A stretch of 64,000 nt of DNA from Sphingopyxis sp. GTDB taxonomy: Bacteria; Pseudomonadota; Alphaproteobacteria; Sphingomonadales; Sphingomonadaceae. Of the stretch, positions 44,987 to 51,999 are shown piece after piece (within the stretch, counting starts at the first letter, position 1; every line of letters begins with the position of its first letter). The notes under the pieces are model-generated. The model did not search any database, had not been told where the DNA came from, and saw only the letters and a program-made list of their open reading frames with translations. The translations under genes were made by a program, and so were the position numbers. The stretch lies in assembly GCA_030145715.1 (NCBI GenBank), contig JAIXHQ010000004.1, forward strand, positions 62,001-126,000, in the 5' to 3' direction.

Positions 44987-46348
44987 ATGACGTTCGCAAA
45001 CAAGATTGCGGCGGGCGCCGGGGTCGTCGGCCTTTCGCTGTTCGCCGCACTGCCCGCCTGGGCGCAGGAAGCGGCCGTCGCCGCGCCCGCCGCCGATCCG
45101 GTTCCCGACAAGGGTGATACCGCCTGGATGATGGTCGCGACCGTACTGGTCATGGCGATGATCGTTCCGGGCCTCGCGCTATTCTATGGCGGCCTTGTCC
45201 GCGCCAAGAATATGGCGTCGGTGCTGACGCAGATCCTGGCCGTCGCGGCGCTGGCGATGATCATGTGGGTCATGTTCGGCTACGGCCTCGCCTTTGGCGG
45301 CGATGCCAACCAGTTCATCTCGTCGGGCAAATATTTCCTGGCCGGCATCACCGCCGATTCGAACGTCGCGACCTTTACCGACGGCGTCGTCATCCCCGAA
45401 TTCGTCTTCATCGCTTTCCAGATGACCTTTTCGGCGATCACCGTCGCGCTGGTCCTCGGCGGGCTGGTCGAACGCATGAAATTTTCGGCGGTGATGGTCT
45501 TTGCGATCGTCTGGCTGACCATCGTCTATTACCCGATCGCGCACATGGTATGGTATCTGGGCGGTGACGATGCCTCGACCGGCCTGATCTTCGGCTGGGG
45601 CGCGCTCGACTTTGCGGGCGGCACCGTCGTCCACATCAATGCGGGTGTCGCGGCACTCGTCGGCGGCTTCATCATCGGCAAGCGCACGGGTTATCAGAAA
45701 GACATCATGGCGCCGCACTCGCTGACCATGACGCTGATCGGCACCGGCCTTCTGTGGGTGGGCTGGTTCGGCTTCAACGCCGGCTCGGCGCTCGAAGCCA
45801 ATGGGTCGGCTGGCCTTGCGCTCATCAACACCTTCACCGCCACCGCCGCCGGCGTCCTCTTCTGGATGCTCACCGAACGGGCGCTCGGCCACAAGGGATC
45901 GCTGCTCGGTGCCTGTTCGGGTGCGATCGCCGGCCTTGTCGCCGTCACCCCGGCCGCGGGCAATTCCGGTCCGTTCGGCGCGATCCTTCTGGGTGCCATC
46001 GCGGGTGTCGTCTGCTGCTGGTTCGTGATGAAGATCAAGCCAAAGCTCGGCTTCGACGACTCGCTCGATGTCTTTGGCATCCACGGCATCGGCGGCCTGA
46101 TCGGTTCGGTGCTGACCGCCGTCACCATGCTGCCCGCGCTCGGCGGCCCGGCCGGCGACGATTATGTCCTCGGCGCCCAGCTTGGCATCCAGATCAAATC
46201 GGTGCTGGTCGCGGTCGCCTGGTCGGCGGTCGGTTCGGCCATCGCCTTCTACGCCGCCAAGGCCATCACCGGTGGCCGCGTCTCCGAAGAAGTCGAACGC
46301 GAAGGCCTCGACCTCGGCGAACATGGGGAACGCGCCTACAACATGTAA
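44987..46348 (+). CDS. amtB: Ammonium transporter AmtB
   Basis: Trimeric ammonium channel of the inner membrane, 453 residues. A cleavable signal peptide (about 1-26, ...PAWAQ) precedes eleven helices, as in proteobacterial AmtB. Conserved segments: MMVATVLVMAMIVPGLALFY, LDFAGGTVVHINAGVAALVG (pore His168-like) and DVFGIHGIGGLIGSV (pore His318-like). ATG 44987 has GGGGGAAATT before it; ATG 44969 would overlap the glnK stop. It is co-transcribed with glnK from the sigma-54 promoter and followed by a terminator. Confidence 0.96.
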   Translation: MTFANKIAAGAGVVGLSLFAALPAWAQEAAVAAPAADPVPDKGDTAWMMVATVLVMAMIVPGLALFYGGLVRAKNMASVLTQILAVAALAMIMWVMFGYGLAFGGDANQFISSGKYFLAGITADSNVATFTDGVVIPEFVFIAFQMTFSAITVALVLGGLVERMKFSAVMVFAIVWLTIVYYPIAHMVWYLGGDDASTGLIFGWGALDFAGGTVVHINAGVAALVGGFIIGKRTGYQKDIMAPHSLTMTLIGTGLLWVGWFGFNAGSALEANGSAGLALINTFTATAAGVLFWMLTERALGHKGSLLGACSGAIAGLVAVTPAAGNSGPFGAILLGAIAGVVCCWFVMKIKPKLGFDDSLDVFGIHGIGGLIGSVLTAVTMLPALGGPAGDDYVLGAQLGIQIKSVLVAVAWSAVGSAIAFYAAKAITGGRVSEEVEREGLDLGEHGERAYNM

Positions 46349-46433
46349 CGAGACAGGATACCCGTCGCCCTACGCTCTCTCTCCTTTCAAGCGGCGGCGG
46401 CGGGGTCCTCACCAGGTTCCTCCTGCGAACCAC

Positions 46434-46467
46434 TGGCCGGGATGCGCAAGCTCCCGGCCATTTTTTT
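46434..46467 (+). terminator. Terminator of glnK-amtB
   Basis: Nine-base stem TGGCCGGGA / TCCCGGCCA (46434-46442, 46452-46460) followed by TTTTTTT. It lies 86 bases after the amtB stop on the same strand. Confidence 0.92.
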
Positions 46468-46540
46468 GGCCGCAATCCGGCGCAAAAACCGCGCAAATCC
46501 GCTGCCTAAAATTTAAGCTTGGGTGCCGTAAATTTAGCCT

Positions 46541-46640
46541 TTGCAACATGACATTAATATGGCATTCATTGCGTCAACAGTTTCAGGAGGGGAGAGCCTG
46601 AAAGGCTGGGCCGGGATGCAAATCCCGGCCCTCTTTTTTT
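46541..46640 (+). ncRNA. Candidate small RNA ending in a second terminator
   Basis: Between the amtB terminator and the convergent VOC gene lies an AT-rich segment, then a short hairpin (AGCC-TGAAA-GGCT near 46595-46607) and a second perfect terminator (GGGCCGGGA / TCCCGGCCC at 46608-46631, then CTCTTTTTTT). A second terminator with no gene before it suggests a separate short transcript. No convincing promoter or open frame was found; read-through from amtB is the alternative. The rest of the 406-base gap is featureless. Confidence 0.4.
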
Positions 46641-46754
46641 GCCCCGCATCGGGCAATCCGCAAAAAAAAGCTGACTTTTCCTTGGTCTATCGCGCGCCTT
46701 CGGTGCGTCAGCCGCGCCGCGATCCGATTCGAATCCGGCCCGCGCGATACAGAA

Positions 46755-47129
46755 TCACCCCACCATATCCGACTGCGAAAACATGAAGGCGTTGCCATCG
46801 GGGTCATAGAAAGTCAGCAGCCTGACCAGCCCCGGAATATGCTGGATCTCGCCGTCCTGCCGCACATGCTCTGCATCAAGATGCGCTTTCGCCGCGTCGA
46901 TGTCCGCCACCTCGAACACATTGGTCGCGCCCCCGCCCTGCGGCACGCTCTCGACCTCGCTCAGGCCGATATTCACCCCCGCCATCGGGGTCGCCAGTTC
47001 GCACCAGCCGATCTCGTCGGCGCGATAGAGCAATTTGCACAGGAGTATCCGTTCGTACCAGGCGATCGACGCGGTCATGTCGGTCACCCCCATCGAACAG
47101 GTGAGTTCGGATCCGATCTTCAACGCCAT
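46755..47129 (-). CDS. VOC (glyoxalase/dioxygenase fold) protein
   Basis: A 124-residue single-module vicinal-oxygen-chelate protein: SMGVTDMTASIAWYERILLC at the start and LLTFYDPDGNAFMFSQS at the end are typical beta-alpha-beta-beta-beta edges. Enzyme, binding or resistance roles all occur in this family. It ends 115 bases after the second terminator of the amtB side and is convergent to it. No partner gene. Confidence 0.8.
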   Translation of the reverse strand: MALKIGSELTCSMGVTDMTASIAWYERILLCKLLYRADEIGWCELATPMAGVNIGLSEVESVPQGGGATNVFEVADIDAAKAHLDAEHVRQDGEIQHIPGLVRLLTFYDPDGNAFMFSQSDMVG

Positions 47130-47166
47130 GCCCTATCTCCCTTTCCCAAAAGCTGTCGCACCCTTC

Positions 47167-47271
47167 CTCGTCATGGCGAGAACCCCGGACCAGATCCGGG
47201 CGGCGCGGCAATCCAGAGCAGGCGGTAACCGCCCCTGGTTTGCCGCATCGCCCCGCGCGCGATGACGAGAG
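47167..47271. repeat. REP-like inverted-repeat element
   Basis: Begins CTCGTCATGGCGAG and ends with the complementary GCGATGACGAG, with an inner CGGCGCGGCAATCCAGAGCA and TTTGCCGC-type segment. This is the common intergenic palindromic type of alphaproteobacteria (TCGTCATBGCGAG ... CAATCCAG). It lies between VOC and HxlR genes and could act as terminator or nucleoid site. Confidence 0.7.
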
Positions 47272-47331
47272 GGAAAAGCGACTTTTCGATTCCCATTGCT
47301 CGAATAGTCCGGTTTGTATAGTTACTTGCAA

Positions 47332-47871
47332 ATGCCGTCAACCGCGCCCGACCCGCTGCTTGTCCAGCTTGGCAGCCACCGCTGGCTCGTGCCGCTACTC
47401 GCCGACCTTGGCGCACATCGCGGCGCGCGCTTCGCCGAGTTGATCCACCGGCTTGGGCTACCGCGCGACAGCCTGGCGCGCACCCTCGACGCGGCGGCGG
47501 CGCAGGGCTGGGTTGGGCGCAATCCCGGCCATGGCCACCCGCTGCGTCCCGAATATTTATTGACCGAAGCGGGCAAGATCGCCGCGACCCGCGCCGCGAC
47601 CATCGCCGACGCGCAGGCGGCGATCGGCTTCGCGCCCGGTGCCGCGACGCGCTGGACCCTGCCGATCGTCGCGGGAATCGGCAGCGGGCACGACCGGTTC
47701 AACGCGCTGTCGCGGCTGCTCGCTCCGGCAACGCCCCGCGCCCTGTCACAGGGGCTGGTCGCCCTCGACAGGCATGGGCTGATCGTGCGCGACGTGGTCG
47801 ATACGCGCCCGCCGATCAGCCTTTATGCGCTGACGGCCAATGGACAGGTGATGGCCGACGCCTGTCTTTAA
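47332..47871 (+). CDS. Tandem HxlR-type winged-helix regulator
   Basis: A 179-residue protein made of two winged-helix modules: about 8-85 (WLVPLLADLGAHRGARFAEL, then RLGLPRDSLARTLDAAAAQG) and about 95-175 (RWTLPIVAGIGSGHDRFNAL, then ATPRALSQGLVALDRHGLIV). Each resembles HxlR. The canonical HxlR cysteine near the N-terminus is absent. There is no Shine-Dalgarno before the ATG at 47332 (GTTACTTGCAAATG), so it may be leaderless. Convergent with the GMC oxidoreductase; target unknown. Confidence 0.72.
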   Translation: MPSTAPDPLLVQLGSHRWLVPLLADLGAHRGARFAELIHRLGLPRDSLARTLDAAAAQGWVGRNPGHGHPLRPEYLLTEAGKIAATRAATIADAQAAIGFAPGAATRWTLPIVAGIGSGHDRFNALSRLLAPATPRALSQGLVALDRHGLIVRDVVDTRPPISLYALTANGQVMADACL

Positions 47872-47873
47872 GG

Positions 47874-49460
47874 TCAGGACAAGGCGGCGCGCACGAAATC
47901 CGCCGCGCGTTCGCCGATCATGATGCTGGGCGCATTGGTGTTGCCGCTGACCAGGCGCGGCATGATGCTGGCGTCGGCGACCCACAGGCCGTCGACCCCG
48001 TTCAGCTTCAGTGTCGGGTCGACCACCGCGCCCGCATCGCTCCCCATCCGGCAGGTGCCGACGGGGTGATAGACGGTGTCGGCGCGGCTGCGGATCAGCG
48101 CGTCCAGCGCGGCATCATCGTCCATCTCGACCGGATGCCGGTCCGCGCCCGCATAGTCGGACAGCGGCGGCGCCGCGACGATCCGGTGCATCATCCGTAC
48201 CCCCGCGCGCAATGTCGCCATGTCGCGGTCGTCGGTCAGGAACCCCGGATCGATCGCCGGCGCGGCGGCGGCATCGCCCGACGCCAGCGCCACCGTGCCG
48301 CGGCTTTCGGGACGCAGCACACAGGCGTGGCACGAAAAGCCATGCCCCTTCACCTTCGTCCGCCCATGATCCTCCAGCATCGCGGGCACGAAATGATATT
48401 GCACGTCAGGCGCGGGCAGGTCGGGCCGCGATTTCCAGAATCCGCCGGCCTCCGCGAAACAGGTCGTCATCATCCCGGTGCGCCGGGTGCGATGCTCGAA
48501 AATCGCCTTCACCATCCGCCAAGTCCCGCCCAGGCTGTCGCCCAACGGGTCGATCGACCGCGTTTCCCAACTCGACACATAATCGATATGGTCCTGCAAA
48601 TTGCGTCCGACTTCGGCGCGGTCGGCGACGATATTCAGCCCCATGTCCTTCAGGTGCGCGGCGGGACCGATTCCCGACAGCATCAATATCTGCGGGCTGC
48701 CGAACGCCCCCGCCGACAGGATCACGCCGCCCCGCGCGCCCAGCATCTCGCGCTTCGTCCCGCGCCGGATCACGACGCCGATGGCGCGGCCATCCTCGAC
48801 GACGATCTTTTCGACCAGCGCGCCGGTGCGGATCGTGAAATTCGCCCGTTCGCGCAGCGGATCGACATAGGCGCGCGCCGCCGACCAGCGTTCGCCGCCC
48901 TTTTGCGTCACCTGGTACAGGCCGAACCCTTCATTGTCCGGCCCGTTGAAATCGCCCGTGCGCGGCAATTGCAGCGCCCCGGCGCTTTCGACAAAGCGGC
49001 GGCTGGTCACATTGGGCCAGCGTTGATCCATCACGTTCAGCGGGCCTTCGTGCCCATGAAATTCATCGCCGCCGCGCTCATTACCCTCGCTGCGCTTGAA
49101 CCAGGGCAGCACGTCGGCATAGCTCCACCCCGTCGCGCCCAGCGCCGCCCACTGGTCGTAATCGAACGCATGGCCGCGGATATAGACCATCGCGTTGATC
49201 GCGCTCGATCCGCCCAGCCCGCGCCCGCGCGGCTGGTATCCGATGCGCCCGTTCAACCCCGATTGCGGCAGCGTTTCATAACGATAGTTCGACGCCTTGG
49301 GGATGAAGGGCATAAAGCCCGGCGTCTTGACGCGGATCGTATCGTTGCGCCCGCCCGCCTCGATCAGGCACACCGTCCGGCGGCCATCCTCGGCCAATCG
49401 CCCCGCCGCCGCGCTGCCCCCGCTGCCCCCACCGATGACGATGATGTCGAACTGATCCAT
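47874..49460 (-). CDS. GMC-family FAD oxidoreductase (choline dehydrogenase-like)
   Basis: Flavoprotein of 528 residues. FAD motif FDIIVIGGGSGGSAAAGRLA (4-23), GRGLGGSSAINAMVYIRG (GMC signature 1), GAFGSPQILMLSGIGPA (signature 2) and, at the C-terminus, TVYHPVGTCRMGSDA plus SGNTNAPSIMIGERAA with the active His and Asn. It is a soluble alcohol or choline dehydrogenase-type enzyme. ATG 49460 follows GGGGAG at 8 bases. It abuts the tandem HxlR gene (convergent, 2 bases between stops). Substrate unknown. Confidence 0.9.
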   Translation of the reverse strand: MDQFDIIVIGGGSGGSAAAGRLAEDGRRTVCLIEAGGRNDTIRVKTPGFMPFIPKASNYRYETLPQSGLNGRIGYQPRGRGLGGSSAINAMVYIRGHAFDYDQWAALGATGWSYADVLPWFKRSEGNERGGDEFHGHEGPLNVMDQRWPNVTSRRFVESAGALQLPRTGDFNGPDNEGFGLYQVTQKGGERWSAARAYVDPLRERANFTIRTGALVEKIVVEDGRAIGVVIRRGTKREMLGARGGVILSAGAFGSPQILMLSGIGPAAHLKDMGLNIVADRAEVGRNLQDHIDYVSSWETRSIDPLGDSLGGTWRMVKAIFEHRTRRTGMMTTCFAEAGGFWKSRPDLPAPDVQYHFVPAMLEDHGRTKVKGHGFSCHACVLRPESRGTVALASGDAAAAPAIDPGFLTDDRDMATLRAGVRMMHRIVAAPPLSDYAGADRHPVEMDDDAALDALIRSRADTVYHPVGTCRMGSDAGAVVDPTLKLNGVDGLWVADASIMPRLVSGNTNAPSIMIGERAADFVRAALS

Positions 49461-49555
49461 GCTTGCCGCTCCCCATGCCACCGCTTTGGTGGTCATTCGG
49501 GACTTACATGAATGTCATCAAGCGGCGTGGCAAGGGGGAGATCATGTCCTGTCCG

Positions 49556-49876
49556 TTAGAGGCAGTCGCCCATGACACAGGCGCCGAACAGCATGAGGGG
49601 TATCAGCAACACGGGTAGCAGCACAGCGACCGGAATGATGATCATGGCACACCCGCCAGCGATCAGCCGTCCATCGCCCGTCCGCCACGCAAAAGCTGCG
49701 GCGATCAGGCAGAGCAGCGCAGCGATCAGGATCAGCGGACCCGACAAGCCACCGAAATCTTCCCCGGTGTAGAAACCGATCAGGACGAGGGTTAGCGGAA
49801 CGCCGCCCGCCACCAGCGCGACGACATCCCAGTATTTCCATCGCGCTGTCCGGCTCAGCGCCGCACGCAAGCTCAC
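49556..49876 (-). CDS. Small membrane protein downstream of sterol desaturase
   Basis: A 106-residue protein with three or four hydrophobic helices (WDVVALVAGGVPLTLVLIGF, ILIAALLCLIAAAFAW, CAMIIIPVAVLLPVLLIPLM). It starts at a GTG that overlaps the sterol desaturase stop (GTGA), which fits translational coupling. No family recognised. Last gene of the four-gene operon 51618-49556. Confidence 0.6.
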   Translation of the reverse strand: MSLRAALSRTARWKYWDVVALVAGGVPLTLVLIGFYTGEDFGGLSGPLILIAALLCLIAAAFAWRTGDGRLIAGGCAMIIIPVAVLLPVLLIPLMLFGACVMGDCL

Positions 49877-50787
49877 TCCGCCGACTCGTTCACCGGCAGC
49901 CCCGCCGCCCAGCGTTCCTTGATCGTCGCGCTCGTCGCGCGGCTGCCATCGTGGCTCCAGCCGGGTTCGCGCCACATATAGGAAAACTTGTGCCGCCACG
50001 GCGCCGCCCACACATCCTTGGCAATCCCCACCCATTCATGGACGGCTGCCCACAAGATGTTGAAACTGCCCAGCTGCTTGACGATGCCATAACGCACGGG
50101 TTCATCGTCGCGTTCGGCGACGAAACTGCCGAACATCTTGTCCCAGATGATGAAGACTCCGGCATAGTTCGCGTCAAGATAGCGCGGATTGACGCCATGA
50201 TGGACGCGGTGGTGCGACGGGGTGTTCATCACCGCCTCGAACCATTTGGGCGTCCGCCTGATCGCCTCGGTATGGATCCAGAATTGATAGATAAGGTTAA
50301 GCCCGGCGCAAAAGAACACCATCGCGGGCGGAAAGCCGATCAGGAACAGCGGCAGGCGGAACAGAAAGGTCAGGCTGAAAAAGCCCGTCCATGTCTGCCG
50401 CAGCGCGGTGGACAGGTTATAATGCTGCGAACTGTGATGGATGACATGGCTGGCCCAGAACCAGCGGACGCGGTGGGCGCTGCGGTGAAAGGCATAATAG
50501 GCCAGGTCGTCGAGGAAAAAGCACAGGATCCACGCCCACCACCAGGTCTGAAACGCGATGCCGATGTCGAACAACCGGAATTGATAGACCCACACCGCCA
50601 TCCCGATCACCGCGGCGCCAACCAGCGCGCCCGCCACCTGGCTGATCGTGCCGAGCATCAGCGAGGTCAGCGTATCGCGCGCTTCGTACCGGCTCTTGTC
50701 GGCGCGCAGCGAAAAGACCATCTCGGCGATCAGCAACAGGATGAAGGCCGGGACCGCATAGACGACGGGGTCCGGCAATTTATCCAC
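49873..50787 (-). CDS. Sterol desaturase / fatty-acid hydroxylase superfamily protein
   Basis: Membrane di-iron oxygenase of 304 residues. The histidine clusters are HRSAHRVRWFWASHVIHHSS (HxxxH and HxxHH) and NTPSHHRVHHGVN, with a further His in FWIHTEA. These match the sterol desaturase/alkylglycerol monooxygenase-type family. Start at GTG 50787 (VDKLPDPVVYAVPA), within the stop of the preceding gene; an ATG 13 codons upstream lacks spacing for a ribosome site. Substrate may be a hopanoid, carotenoid or lipid; unresolved. Third gene of the overlapping operon. Confidence 0.85.
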   Translation of the reverse strand: MDKLPDPVVYAVPAFILLLIAEMVFSLRADKSRYEARDTLTSLMLGTISQVAGALVGAAVIGMAVWVYQFRLFDIGIAFQTWWWAWILCFFLDDLAYYAFHRSAHRVRWFWASHVIHHSSQHYNLSTALRQTWTGFFSLTFLFRLPLFLIGFPPAMVFFCAGLNLIYQFWIHTEAIRRTPKWFEAVMNTPSHHRVHHGVNPRYLDANYAGVFIIWDKMFGSFVAERDDEPVRYGIVKQLGSFNILWAAVHEWVGIAKDVWAAPWRHKFSYMWREPGWSHDGSRATSATIKERWAAGLPVNESAE

Positions 50788-51187
50788 GGCTGAACTCGCG
50801 CATCCGGCTGGCCCACATCCCCGCATCCTTCCCCAGTTGCAACGTCACCGCGCCGAATTGTCTCTCCGCTATCGTCAGTGTCAGAAAATCCTTGTCGAGC
50901 CGGCCGATCACGCTCGCATCGACCGGCCGCGCCGCGAAATGATTGCCATGCGCCCGCACCACCATCATCCGCCCTTCGCCATTGCGCACGATCGCGGCAA
51001 AGCCCGCGCGGTCGCGCGCGACCTCGGTGCCCCGAAACCCCGCCTCGGCATCTTCGGCCAGCCGGATGGCATGGGCGGCATCCTCGATCCGGGGATCGGC
51101 GCCCAGCCCGATCCGGCCGACCAGCCAGGCGACGAAAAACACCGTGGCCAGCGATGCGCCAAGCTGGATCAGCCCGGCCTGGTTCAT
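50780..51187 (-). CDS. Conserved membrane-anchored protein of unknown function
   Basis: A 135-residue protein with one N-terminal membrane helix (LIQLGASLATVFFVAWLVG) and a soluble domain (about 35-135: AEAGFRGTEVARDRAGFAAI, MMVVRAHGNHFAARPVDAS). Its ATG overlaps the stop of the BLH-like gene (ATGA), and its own stop overlaps the sterol desaturase start. The small size and operon position suggest a partner of the desaturase or phosphatase. Not recognised. Confidence 0.62.
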   Translation of the reverse strand: MNQAGLIQLGASLATVFFVAWLVGRIGLGADPRIEDAAHAIRLAEDAEAGFRGTEVARDRAGFAAIVRNGEGRMMVVRAHGNHFAARPVDASVIGRLDKDFLTLTIAERQFGAVTLQLGKDAGMWASRMREFSRG

Positions 51188-51618
51188 TGTTCGCCCGACA
51201 GCGCGTCGAGCATCGGCCGCAGCCCCGACAGATCATATCCCGCGCCCGCCGCCGCCTGGCAGATCGCATCGACATCATCGCCCGCGCGCGCGCGCGTCAG
51301 CGCCCACAGGTGCGTCGATCGCGTGCCCGACCGGCAATAGGCCAGCACCGGCCCCGTCGCACCCGACAGCACGGCGTCCAGCGCATCGAGCTGCGGATGG
51401 CTGAAACCCGCGTGACCGACCGGGATCGCGGCATAGGCCAGCCCCTCGGCCGCCGCGGCCCCCGCGATGTCGTCGCCCTGCGGCGCCGAAGGCTCCTCGC
51501 CATCGGGACGGTTGTTGACGATCATCGCAAAGCCCGCGGCCTTCGCCTCGGCGACATCCTCCAGGGTGATTTGCGGGGCGACGCTATAGTCGGCGGACAG
51601 GGTTCGAAAATCGCTCAT
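51184..51618 (-). CDS. TIGR01244/DUF442 (Bug-type beta-lactamase-hydrolase-like) phosphatase
   Basis: A 144-residue protein with the dual-specificity-phosphatase-like fold of DUF442: starts SDFRTLSADYSVAPQIT, contains MIVNNRPDGEE and the active loop YCRSGTRSTHLWAL (C-x5-R). Family members occur alone or fused to persulfide dioxygenase domains and are tied to sulfide or phosphate chemistry. First gene of the operon. Upstream lies the inverted-repeat region 51619-51999. Confidence 0.8.
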   Translation of the reverse strand: MSDFRTLSADYSVAPQITLEDVAEAKAAGFAMIVNNRPDGEEPSAPQGDDIAGAAAAEGLAYAAIPVGHAGFSHPQLDALDAVLSGATGPVLAYCRSGTRSTHLWALTRARAGDDVDAICQAAAGAGYDLSGLRPMLDALSGEQ

Positions 51619-51690
51619 GCCAGCGATCTACTCCCGCCGGACAGTTGCTGACAAGCATGAAGGTGCCGGTCCGATGGGAACGTCGGCTTC

Positions 51691-51702
51691 GGGGGGGGGG
51701 GG
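51691..51702. repeat. Twelve-base poly-G tract
   Basis: A homopolymer of 12 G between 51691 and 51702, in the gap before the BLH-like gene. It is the second long G-run in the window (see 39850). Could be variable or a sequencing artefact. Confidence 0.6.
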
Positions 51703-51726
51703 AGCGGACATTCGCTCACCCTCTTT

Positions 51727-51800
51727 CGTCATCCCGGACTTGATCCGGGATCCACGGCGGCGTTGAAGTCATGGCCCCCGGATCAAGTCCGGGGTGACGA
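51727..51800. repeat. Inverted repeat element with 23-bp arms
   Basis: The arm CGTCATCCCGGACTTGATCC continuing GGG (51727-51749) is the complement of 51778-51800 with a single mismatch; the loop is about 28 bases. Typical alphaproteobacterial intergenic palindrome of unknown role, in the 381-base gap 51619-51999. Confidence 0.85.
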
Positions 51801-51836
51801 CGGGTAAATGTCCGCAACCGGTCGGTTCCTGCCGAT

Positions 51837-51969
51837 CCTCCCTGTCGCGCAGCGATGGGGAGGGGGACCGCCGCCGCAGGCGGTGGTGGAGGGGCCGCGA
51901 CCTTGCACAAAAGGCCCCTCCGTCGGCGCGTCGCGCCGCCACCTCCCCATGGCTGCGCCACAGGGAGGA
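51837..51969. repeat. Large inverted-repeat element (133 bp)
   Basis: Outer arms TCCTCCCTGTCGCGCAGCGA (51837-) and its complement (51942-51969) match at 26 of 28 bases. Inside, a second G/C-rich dyad (GGCGGTGGTGGAGGGGCC versus GGCCCCTCC...GCCGCCACC) allows a long stem. No coding potential. It ends 31 bases before the recQ stop. Confidence 0.8.
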
Positions 51970-51999
51970 TTGATGCCCGCGATGGTCGCAACCGGACGA

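Noticed and set aside
46559-46573. TGGCATTCATTGC as a second sigma-54 promoter
   Set aside because: The GG to GC distance is two bases too short for sigma-54.
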